Shown one piece after another: positions 1-5,530 of a stretch of DNA of 5,530 nt. The stretch is from Chloroflexota bacterium (GTDB lineage Bacteria; Chloroflexota; Anaerolineae; Anaerolineales; UBA4823). The stretch spans positions 1-5,530 of the forward strand of contig DAOVXM010000210.1 of NCBI GenBank assembly GCA_030636125.1. The letters are read 5' to 3'. Numbering within the stretch: the first letter of the stretch is position 1; each line of letters begins with the position of its first letter. The position numbers and the translations under genes are program-made. The notes under the pieces were generated by a model. It worked only from the letters and a program-made list of their open reading frames with translations, ran no database searches and was not told the DNA's origin.

Positions 1-321
1 AGTAATGTCTCGAGCGAGCACCATCGCATGGGTGACGTCTCCATCCTCATCGGCGATAGGGTGGATAAAAACCCTGAACTCACGACCATTGTTTTTCTCT
101 CTGAACGCAACGGGGGTTTCTGACTCGATCGTCTCCTCCAAGTAGGCTCGCCTTTCCTCAACAGTTTCAGGATCTAAAAAGTCGAGGATGTTTTTCCCCG
201 CTGGATCATCGATGCCAAGCCTATCACGCGTTGTTTTATTCATGCGTATGATGGTGCCATCGATCTTTATCAGTAACGATATGTAGCTGTCAACGTCAAC
301 TCCCTGGTAGGGGAAACAATG
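1..321 (-). CDS. PAS-domain protein, N-terminal fragment running off the left edge (start unresolved, possibly broken)
   Basis: Read leftwards, the frame is open from position 321 to the window edge (107 codons) and encodes one PAS domain. It has the usual order: a strand ending IKIDGTIIRMN (IDGxI..MN, start of the PAS core), RLGI (position of the LG motif), GKNILDFLDPE, a helix rich in Glu and Arg, REKNNGREFRVFIHPIADEDG (last strands) and the closing ARDIT at the edge. PAS domains sense ligands, redox state or light and usually feed a histidine kinase, diguanylate cyclase or similar output; the output domain is not in the window. The start is a problem. The first in-frame ATG (243) would cut the PAS core in half. 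Upstream, an in-frame TAG lies at 322-324, and beyond it a GTG at 360 overlaps the stop of the DarA-family gene. The PAS assignment is firm; whether the gene is intact is not. Confidence 0.7.
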
Positions 322-356
322 CTATATGTTGACTGAATACTTGTTTGTGGATGTGT

Positions 357-803
357 TCACCACTCCTCGAAGTATTCGACATCAATGGCAAAAATTATAG
401 CTCCACCCACGATGACCGGTGTGGCGACTGGGGCTGGAAGCGGAGCTCCATCCATTGGTGCGGTGAAATATGCTTGTCGTTGGCAGAAATTTTGTTGAAT
501 GACTTCTAAAGTAATATCTTGCTGACCTTCACATAATCCAACTAATAGGATACCTTCTTGCTGACCCAGGAATGTGCCTGTACTTGGTAATTGGAAGACG
601 GTCAAACCCATATCACTTAGAATTTCCACTGTTCTTTTTACATCTTGAGATTGAAGGATGACTGCTAAAAGCTGGCAAATTGAGGGATTGTTCTTTGATG
701 GGGACGGATTTTGGTTCCGGGTATTTTCAGGCTGTATTCTCCCACGGTGATGCTCTTCTTTTATTTGTCCAATTATAAACTTAGATGAGCGTAAGTTTCG
801 CAT
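357..803 (-). CDS. DarA/PstA-like cyclic-di-AMP receptor family protein (DUF970, PII-like fold)
   Basis: Residues 45-148 match the small PII-like DarA/PstA family, known in Firmicutes as a trimeric cytoplasmic receptor for cyclic-di-AMP. The family pattern is recognisable in order: LLAVILQSQD (first strand, 45-54), a helix ending MGLTVFQL, the signature STGTFLG (74-80; usual form T-T-G-G-F-L), ILLVGL (85-90), the helix to NFCQRQ, the flexible loop of residues 116-130, and the closing VGGAIIFAIDVEYFEEW. The family is normally about 110 residues; this protein is 148 because of a basic, Asn-rich extension of about 42 residues. The ATG at 803 is chosen because an AAGGG lies 9 bases upstream, a stop codon is in frame just above it, and there is no other standard start before the core. 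Positions that usually contact c-di-AMP are changed, so family membership is confident but the ligand is not. The hydrolase-like gene lies 72 bases upstream on the same strand; a promoter of its own is likely. Confidence 0.85.
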   Translation of the reverse strand: MRNLRSSKFIIGQIKEEHHRGRIQPENTRNQNPSPSKNNPSICQLLAVILQSQDVKRTVEILSDMGLTVFQLPSTGTFLGQQEGILLVGLCEGQQDITLEVIQQNFCQRQAYFTAPMDGAPLPAPVATPVIVGGAIIFAIDVEYFEEW

Positions 804-812
804 AGCGGGTTA

Positions 813-817
813 CCCTT
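813..817 (-). promoter_or_regulatory. Ribosome binding site of the DarA-family gene
   Basis: AAGGG on the minus strand, nine bases before the ATG at 803. It decides the start: it supports the upstream ATG and hence the unusual N-terminal extension. Confidence 0.6.
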
Positions 818-855
818 CACATTTACATGGTAAGCTTAAGCTGTCTCTACTTTGA

Positions 856-884
856 ATTTTACCTGTTAATTCAGCTCAATTCAA
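856..884 (-). promoter_or_regulatory. Sigma-70-type promoter for the DarA-family gene
   Basis: On the minus strand, TTGAAT (884-879, four of six consensus bases) and TAAAAT (861-856, five of six) are separated by exactly 17 bases. Transcription would start near 849, giving a leader of about 45 bases before the ATG at 803. The -35 hexamer overlaps the last codons and the stop of the hydrolase-like gene, so the DarA-family gene could be transcribed on its own as well as by read-through. Found by eye only. Confidence 0.45.
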
Positions 885-3275
885 GTTGGTTTTTTGGGGA
901 ATTAATGACACAAATTGGGGAGCAGGGTCATCAACCACAACTGTTTGCCCATCGGGAAAGGTGACGATTGTGTTCTGTTTCCCTCGCAGAACGCTGATCC
1001 CCAAGTATTTTACTGTAACAGGCCAGGGAAATGGGTTGAGACCGGTCAGGTGGACCTTCCTTGAAGAAATAAAGCGAACTCCTAGGGTGTCAAGGAATAA
1101 TCCCAAAGGGGCTATGCCACTGACTGCGTTTCGTTCGCCCGAACCTTGGCCTGTATCAGCATGATAATATTGTTGGAAAGCTCGTTTACCCTTGAGTGTA
1201 CGGATAATTGTTTTCATCAGGCGATTAACCAATTCCGCCGCTTCTTCCCTGTATCCATAATTCAACAGCCCTTCACCGATTAGTACATTCCAGGGCAGGT
1301 GGACGTTATTACACAGCTCCTCCGGTATATTCTCAGGTTGATCCGGGCAGGCGGGGAGACCAAATGGATGCCAGTATCGTTCTGGAGAGGTGATTGTCTC
1401 ACCAACTAGCATTTCAGCACGTCTTTCGTTGGGGATACCAGCCCACATAGGTAGCAGATTAGTCAGGTCTTGGGTATCGTAACCTACGCTATTTACAATT
1501 ACCTGGACATTATCAGTTAATCCCTTAAACTCAAGTTGTTCCAGGCTGGAATACACGAACTGCCCAGTCAGTGTTCCATAACCATGGACCCAACTGAATT
1601 GGTCGGCTTCAATCCGTTCGATGCGGTGTTGGCCTGAGATATTCTCTCCATGAACGAAGACGCTAGGCCGCAGGGTGATCTCAGCATCTGAGTGCAGGTG
1701 GATCTGGAGACGGATGGGTTGGTCGAAGGAACGCTGGATGGATAAGATGCCGGAGCCTGATATTTGGCCGATAAGCTCACCGCTTTGACTGTTATGAGTG
1801 TCCCGGTCCCAGTAAAGGTACGAGCCAGCCTTTTCACTCCAGGTATTCTCGAGGGCAACGCGCAGATTGTCCTGTATAGATAACAAAGCAGCGACAGGCT
1901 CGGTGCGCTCTAGTAAGGCGGCAATAGCGATCAAAGACTGGCATTCTCTAAACAGGAAAGCGCATAAAGCAGGGCTTTCTACCATCGAGATGTCAACACC
2001 CTGCGCCCATTCTGCCCAACGTGAAAAAACCGGGTGATCTTCAAGACCTGCCTGGGTGGGATGGTCCCATTCAGGCACGCCATCTCCATCCCGGTCGCGT
2101 TCAGGTGTAAACCAGGCGTAGAAGAAATCCAGCAGCTGTGGAAATGTATCCTCCAGAAAGGCGCGGTCCTCGGTCGACTGGTAAATCCGCCAGGCGAGGC
2201 TGGCCAACAGCGGGGTTGCTAAAAAGCGGCAGCGTTGACCTCCTAATCCAGGCTTCCAATCCACGCTTCCATCTTCAGTTTGTGAAGATAAGAAATTGTG
2301 TACCAGACCTTTCGCGAGCTGCGGCGCGCTGGGTAAGATGACGCCTGCCAGATAGTAGCTCTCCAGCGGAGGTTGGCCATTCCAGAGATAGTTATAGTCG
2401 CTTCCATCACCCTTAAGGGAAAAGCCTTGATCGGGTTGGCGGGTTAATACAAATGACGGCTCTTGTAGATTGTTGGTGGGCCCTAAAAACAAGTTGAGAG
2501 CCAACTTCTGAGTAAGGGCGAAGGCGGTATCCCAATCTGGGTCTCCGGTATAGACCTCTACCAAACTGGCGTTTGAAAATTCTATGCGGGTGATTTCAGC
2601 GTCCCACGCACGAGCCGCGATACCTCGCGCTAGGCTGAAGGAGTGCTCCTGTTCATCTAAAGCGGCGTGACTGAAGGTGTATTGGTGAGAACTTCCTGTC
2701 GGAAGCTCAATATCCAACCTGAGCGCAGGGAAAGGACTGCTGATGGCCTTCGGGCCTCCAGTTAGAAATACCAATGGGGATAGGCCATCGGTTTGGCTGG
2801 ATAGGCAAGGGGCATTTTCTATTTCAGCGGGAGCCATGCGCTGACCTTCTGAGGGAGTGAGCTGGGCTACCAGATCTAGTTGGATATTACGGGGGAAGCG
2901 GCCGTTATTGGTAATTGAAATACGTCCGGCAAATGCCTTGGATAGGGGAACCCAATATTCGATTTTTACGTCTATACCTTGAAATGGAGAAAAGTCCAGG
3001 TTTAAATAATTTGGGAAAAATTGTTTGATGCTTGGCATTACAGCAAAACTGGCTGGATCACTTAATGTAATGTCATCCTCCGTGAATAATGGAAAAATTC
3101 GTAGAGAACGCGCCCTTAATCCGAAGGTTGTGTACAACGCCACAGCAGGAGGATCTCCACCTCCGAGCTGTAATTCCCATATTTGATCGTCGCAATAATC
3201 CGTGGGGCTAAGCCGTGCATCGGCTGCCAGGGTAAGCGATAACGGGTCGCCTGATTGCAGATTCCATACACGCAT
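876..3275 (-). CDS. GH63/MGH1-like (alpha/alpha)6-barrel glycoside hydrolase-like protein
   Basis: A 799-residue protein without signal peptide or membrane segment, so cytoplasmic. Apparent layout: an N-terminal beta-sandwich (about 1-245), an (alpha/alpha)6 barrel in two parts (about 250-495 and 605-735), an inserted beta-rich domain between them (about 505-603), and a C-terminal beta module (about 738-795). The barrel shows landmarks of the mannosylglycerate hydrolase/GH63 type: a DRDGDG segment (394-399, calcium-loop-like) followed by EWDHPTQAGLEDHPVF (402-417), where the family carries its acid Asp, and QQYYHADTGQGSGERN (701-716), where the family carries its base Glu. Such enzymes cleave alpha-linked glucosides or mannosides such as glucosyl- or mannosylglycerate. 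Here Glu412 or Asp413 would have to act as acid, and the expected base is Gln702, so activity is uncertain and the substrate is unknown. ATG 3275 is chosen because it is the first standard start after an in-frame TAG (3345-3347) and fits a promoter that would start transcription there. No ribosome binding site is visible. Confidence 0.75.
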   Translation of the reverse strand: MRVWNLQSGDPLSLTLAADARLSPTDYCDDQIWELQLGGGDPPAVALYTTFGLRARSLRIFPLFTEDDITLSDPASFAVMPSIKQFFPNYLNLDFSPFQGIDVKIEYWVPLSKAFAGRISITNNGRFPRNIQLDLVAQLTPSEGQRMAPAEIENAPCLSSQTDGLSPLVFLTGGPKAISSPFPALRLDIELPTGSSHQYTFSHAALDEQEHSFSLARGIAARAWDAEITRIEFSNASLVEVYTGDPDWDTAFALTQKLALNLFLGPTNNLQEPSFVLTRQPDQGFSLKGDGSDYNYLWNGQPPLESYYLAGVILPSAPQLAKGLVHNFLSSQTEDGSVDWKPGLGGQRCRFLATPLLASLAWRIYQSTEDRAFLEDTFPQLLDFFYAWFTPERDRDGDGVPEWDHPTQAGLEDHPVFSRWAEWAQGVDISMVESPALCAFLFRECQSLIAIAALLERTEPVAALLSIQDNLRVALENTWSEKAGSYLYWDRDTHNSQSGELIGQISGSGILSIQRSFDQPIRLQIHLHSDAEITLRPSVFVHGENISGQHRIERIEADQFSWVHGYGTLTGQFVYSSLEQLEFKGLTDNVQVIVNSVGYDTQDLTNLLPMWAGIPNERRAEMLVGETITSPERYWHPFGLPACPDQPENIPEELCNNVHLPWNVLIGEGLLNYGYREEAAELVNRLMKTIIRTLKGKRAFQQYYHADTGQGSGERNAVSGIAPLGLFLDTLGVRFISSRKVHLTGLNPFPWPVTVKYLGISVLRGKQNTIVTFPDGQTVVVDDPAPQFVSLIPQKTNLN

Positions 3276-3281
3276 AAGCCC

Positions 3282-3310
3282 ATTGTATGGTAAGTTTTCA
3301 GATTGGTCAA
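3282..3310 (-). promoter_or_regulatory. Promoter of the hydrolase-like gene, likely leaderless
   Basis: On the minus strand, TTGACC (3310-3305, five of six consensus bases) and TACAAT (3287-3282, five of six) are separated by exactly 17 bases. Six bases lie between the -10 and the A of the ATG at 3275, so initiation at the usual distance falls on that A and the mRNA would have no 5' leader. This agrees with the absence of a Shine-Dalgarno sequence. The match is by eye. Confidence 0.6.
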
Positions 3311-3320
3311 AGGTTTTGGC

Positions 3321-3343
3321 AAGGAATTTGCACGAAATTCTTT
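3321..3343. repeat. Inverted repeat, candidate operator upstream of the hydrolase-like promoter
   Basis: Arms AAGGAATTT (3321-3329) and AAATTCTTT (3335-3343) flank the five bases GCACG. Eight of nine positions pair as Watson-Crick pairs and the ninth is G-T. The centre (3332) is about 57 bases upstream of the predicted transcription start of the hydrolase-like gene, just upstream of its -35, a position typical of an activator site. It is also about 56 bases upstream of the extended -10 of the dehydratase gene, so one protein could act on both. No regulator gene is present in the window. Confidence 0.4.
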
Positions 3344-3384
3344 CCTACGGAAGATTTTAATGAGCAGTTACGAAGGTAGTTTTA

Positions 3385-3393
3385 TGCTAGAAT
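3385..3393 (+). promoter_or_regulatory. Extended -10 promoter element for the dehydratase gene
   Basis: TGC directly followed by TAGAAT (3388-3393) fits the extended -10 form TGn-TATAAT with five of six hexamer bases. No convincing -35 lies 16-18 bases upstream, as is common for extended -10 promoters. Transcription would begin near 3400, leaving a leader of about 60 bases. It could serve both the dehydratase and the PBP gene. Confidence 0.35.
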
Positions 3394-3447
3394 CGGGGGT
3401 GATTCAGGGAAGAAGACCCACTGGATCACGCTATCCTCTATATAAAT

Positions 3448-3452
3448 AGGAG
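3448..3452 (+). promoter_or_regulatory. Ribosome binding site of the MaoC-like gene
   Basis: AGGAG, six bases before the ATG at 3459. It is a strong Shine-Dalgarno match and fixes that start in preference to the second Met codon, ten residues downstream. Confidence 0.75.
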
Positions 3453-3458
3453 TCGTTT

Positions 3459-3929
3459 ATGTCCCCCATCCCTTCAACACCGCGTGGTATGTATTTTGAA
3501 GAATTTGAAGCCGGCCAACGTATTGTCACTGGCGGGCGTACGGTCACGGAGAGTGATATCGTCAGCTTTGCTGGGCTATCAGGCGATTTCACCGCCATTC
3601 ATACTGATGCAGAATTCTGCAAAACTACGCCGATTGAACAGCGTATCGCCCATGGATTGTTAGTTATGTCGATTGCCTCTGGCCTGGCAGCCCAGACGGG
3701 TGTCCTTGAGGGTACCGTGCTTGTTTTCCGGGAGATCAGTAATTGGAAATTCGTCAAACCGGTATTTATCGGAGATACCATCCATGTCGTGATGAATGTG
3801 ATCCAGACAAAAGAGTTCCGCCGGATTGGGGGCGGCAATGTAATCCTTGAGTTAGATGTTAAAAATCAGAACGATGAAACAGTGATGAAAGGAAAGTGGG
3901 TGATGCTTATGGCTTTACGCCCTGAGTAG
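3459..3929 (+). CDS. MaoC-like dehydratase / (R)-specific enoyl-CoA hydratase family protein
   Basis: A complete 156-residue, single hot-dog-domain protein, the usual length for bacterial MaoC-like dehydratases. The opening ([32 protein letters not shown], residues 12-43) is typical of the family. It runs into the hydratase-2 motif GDFTAIHTD (42-50), with Asp43 and His48 as the expected catalytic pair, and then RIAHGLL (62-68). The later segment [15 protein letters not shown] (96-110) is the conserved second half of the fold. Members add water to trans-2-enoyl-CoA thioesters or dehydrate (R)-3-hydroxyacyl-CoAs, acting as dimers in the cytoplasm in fatty-acid, polyhydroxyalkanoate or other acyl-CoA metabolism; the acyl substrate cannot be told from sequence. 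Thr45-Ala46 replaces the common Asn-Pro of the motif. The start is fixed by AGGAG six bases upstream. It is followed 19 bases later by the PBP gene, so the two may be co-transcribed, although no functional link is evident. Confidence 0.88.
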   Translation: MSPIPSTPRGMYFEEFEAGQRIVTGGRTVTESDIVSFAGLSGDFTAIHTDAEFCKTTPIEQRIAHGLLVMSIASGLAAQTGVLEGTVLVFREISNWKFVKPVFIGDTIHVVMNVIQTKEFRRIGGGNVILELDVKNQNDETVMKGKWVMLMALRPE

Positions 3930-3948
3930 GTTCCCCAAAATAATATAT

Positions 3949-5530
3949 ATGTCTGATACACTTCCTCCTTCACCTGAAGAAGAGCTAACCCCAGAAGAAA
4001 AGGTTAGTGATCGCTTTCGCCGTTTGCTGGCAGAGGACGGGGACGGCGAAAACGCACTTCTGGATCAACTCGAACCAGCTTTGCAAGCTCAAGCTGGGGA
4101 TCGATCGCGCCTAAGTGAAAGGGAATCGGACGAGGAAGGATCAGATATAATAGCCGAGGCAGAAATATCAGGACAAGCAGACTCTCCAGAAAAGAACTCG
4201 GCGGATTTATTCACTGAGGGTGGTTCGACATCACCTGGAGAAGTTCTGGCGATTGCATCTGCTGAGGAGATGGCTTTAGAGGTGGGTGAGCGGACCAAGT
4301 TGGAGATTGGGGAGGATGAAAAAACTAGCGGCGCAGATGAAATGGGCCCAGGAACACCTTCCCAGCCAATCGAGTCTGGAGAGAACAGTATGGATCCAGA
4401 TGGTATCCTAGACGAAGAAGACACGCAACCGATCGCGATCAAACGCCCTGCAATAGCCACCGTTCCAATCCACGAGGCTACCTCAACCAAGCCCCCGCAG
4501 GAACTCGACGAGTACGGCTTCCCCTTACCGCGGCGAGTAGAAGAGGTTGACAGTCAGGCAACCCGAGTAACCCCGGCAGCCTACACTGCTGCTGCGGTGC
4601 AAAATAGGTCACCCGATGTCCCGCCCCCAGCCTACCCTGGACAAGAGCGGGGCTATGCAGCGCCACCAGACTCCGGCGGGATTACGGGAAGGGACATACG
4701 TAAGGGTCTGGGCTGTTTTCTGCGCATAGCCGTTTTGGGCGTGTTCTTGCTCGCCCTGGCTGTATTATGCAGCGGCTCGTTCGTCCTTTACGAGTATTAC
4801 AATATTGCCCGAGATTTGCCCAATGTAGCGGAATTGCGTAAGAACGCCTCCCAGTTCGAAACTACGCGTATCTACGATCGGAACGGCAATGTGCTCTACG
4901 AAATCCTTGATCCTAACGCTGGCCGGCGCACCTATGTAACCTTAGGTAAAGTCTCACCTTATTTGGTGGCAGCCACGATTGCTACCGAGGACAAGGAATT
5001 TTACTCTCACCCCGGCTTCGATGTATTTGCGATCATGCGCGCTTTCTATCAGAATTACCAGGGAGGAGGTACGGTTTCCGGCGCCTCAACCATCACGCAA
5101 CAATTAACGCGTAACTTGCTCTTTACCCCGGAAGAACGCTCTCGACGGACATATGACCGCAAAATCCGGGAGGCTGTCCTAGCGGCCGAAATTACGCGCG
5201 TCTATTCCAAGGACGAGATCCTGGAGCTATACCTGAATGAGAATTATTACGGTAATCTAGCCTACGGGGTTGAGGCGGCTGCCCAGACATATTTTGGCAC
5301 CACGTCGGATAAGTTGACCCTCAGCCAGGCAGCTTTCCTGGCCGGATTGCCGCAGGCGCCTGGGGTTTATGATGTTTACACCAACCCGGACCTTACACTC
5401 AAGCGTCAGGAAGATGTACTGGTCCTGATGTACGAGGCCAGCCAAGAACAGGGCTGTATATATGTCAGCAACAGCCCACAGCCCATCTGCATGGACCCCG
5501 TATCGGCTGCCTCGGCTGCCGGCGAGTTAA
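3949..5530 (+). CDS. Class A penicillin-binding protein (GT51 transglycosylase), N-terminal part, truncated by the window edge
   Basis: The frame is open from ATG 3949 to the right edge (527 codons and one base). Residues 1-250 form a predicted disordered cytoplasmic tail, acidic up to about 160 and Pro/Ala-rich afterwards. A membrane segment follows at about 254-280, with basic residues before it (RDIRKG), so the rest is extracytoplasmic. The GT51 domain shows all conserved motifs in order: [11 protein letters not shown] (346-356, catalytic Glu347), GASTITQQL (378-386), RKIREAVLA (404-412, Glu408), and [20 protein letters not shown] to YFG (421-450), then [13 protein letters not shown]. This domain polymerises lipid II into glycan strands. 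The transpeptidase domain expected of a class A (PBP1a-type) enzyme would lie beyond the edge, so a monofunctional transglycosylase cannot be strictly excluded, but the length argues for class A. No clear ribosome binding site precedes the ATG, only an AT-rich stretch. The gap to the dehydratase stop is 19 bases, and translation may depend partly on coupling. Confidence 0.9.
   Translation, partial: MSDTLPPSPEEELTPEEKVSDRFRRLLAEDGDGENALLDQLEPALQAQAGDRSRLSERESDEEGSDIIAEAEISGQADSPEKNSADLFTEGGSTSPGEVLAIASAEEMALEVGERTKLEIGEDEKTSGADEMGPGTPSQPIESGENSMDPDGILDEEDTQPIAIKRPAIATVPIHEATSTKPPQELDEYGFPLPRRVEEVDSQATRVTPAAYTAAAVQNRSPDVPPPAYPGQERGYAAPPDSGGITGRDIRKGLGCFLRIAVLGVFLLALAVLCSGSFVLYEYYNIARDLPNVAELRKNASQFETTRIYDRNGNVLYEILDPNAGRRTYVTLGKVSPYLVAATIATEDKEFYSHPGFDVFAIMRAFYQNYQGGGTVSGASTITQQLTRNLLFTPEERSRRTYDRKIREAVLAAEITRVYSKDEILELYLNENYYGNLAYGVEAAAQTYFGTTSDKLTLSQAAFLAGLPQAPGVYDVYTNPDLTLKRQEDVLVLMYEASQEQGCIYVSNSPQPICMDPVSAASAAGEL

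Noticed and set aside
302..312. Small hairpin CCCT-ggt-AGGG after the DarA-family stop as a terminator
   Set aside because: Only four or five pairs and no T-tract on either side.
807..815. GGGTTACCC palindrome overlapping the DarA-family ribosome binding site
   Set aside because: The single-base centre cannot form a hairpin, and a nine-base palindrome is too short to stand out.
886..1164. Plus-strand open frame of 92 codons opposite the 3' end of the hydrolase-like gene
   Set aside because: Antisense to clear coding sequence, with no recognisable domain or ribosome binding site.
1568..1858. Minus-strand open frame of 96 codons inside the hydrolase-like gene
   Set aside because: It overlaps a long recognisable coding frame on the same strand in another phase, is Ser/Thr/Pro-rich in the manner of an off-frame reading, and resembles no family.
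3116..3322. Minus-strand open frame spanning the start of the hydrolase-like gene
   Set aside because: Its later part overlaps the family-typical N-terminus in another phase and its translation looks random.
3335..3358. Hairpin followed by TTTT as a rho-independent terminator
   Set aside because: It lies between divergent genes where no transcript is expected to end, the stem is bulged and AT-rich, and the T run is only four bases.
3440..3446. TATAAA-like -10 just before the MaoC gene
   Set aside because: Transcription would start inside or after the strong ribosome binding site at 3448-3452, making that site useless; the extended -10 at 3385-3393 fits better.
4089..4490. Minus-strand open frame of 133 codons opposite the PBP tail
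   Set aside because: It is antisense to the acidic tail; Glu/Asp/Ser codons read backwards give a Ser/Pro/Ile-rich sequence without stops. No ribosome binding site or family pattern.

Overview
The window looks like a chromosomal segment of a Chloroflexota bacterium, probably Anaerolineae-like. This is inferred from the protein mix rather than from any marker: a cyclic-di-AMP-receptor-family (DarA/PstA, formerly DUF970) protein, a large cytoplasmic GH63/MGH1-like (alpha/alpha)6-barrel protein, a MaoC hot-dog dehydratase and a class A penicillin-binding protein with a very long acidic tail. Base composition is close to balanced. There are no RNA genes, CRISPR arrays, insertion sequences or phage genes.

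The left half (1-3275) is read on the minus strand. In transcription order it holds an 799-residue glycoside-hydrolase-like protein (3275 to 876), a 148-residue DarA/PstA-family protein (803 to 357), and the N-terminal end of a PAS-domain protein that runs off the left edge. The PAS reading frame has no good start. A GTG overlapping the stop of the gene before it would be an ideal coupled start, but a single in-frame TAG separates it from the PAS domain, so this gene may be broken. The right half is read on the plus strand: a MaoC-like dehydratase (3459-3929) and, 19 bases later, a class A PBP whose transglycosylase domain is complete but whose transpeptidase part lies beyond the right edge.

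The two halves diverge from a 183-base intergenic region (3276-3458). It holds a good sigma-70-type promoter for the hydrolase-like gene, placed so that transcription would begin at its ATG (a leaderless mRNA, which fits the absence of a ribosome binding site). Upstream of its -35 lies a dyad-symmetric candidate operator, and beyond that an extended -10 for the dehydratase gene. A second promoter sits at the end of the hydrolase-like gene and would let the DarA-family gene be expressed independently.

No single pathway joins all the genes. The points most worth attention are a glycosidase-like protein whose expected catalytic residues are altered, a DarA-family protein lacking the usual c-di-AMP contact residues and carrying a basic N-terminal extension, and a PBP with an acidic cytoplasmic tail of about 250 residues that contains a kinase-site-like threonine.
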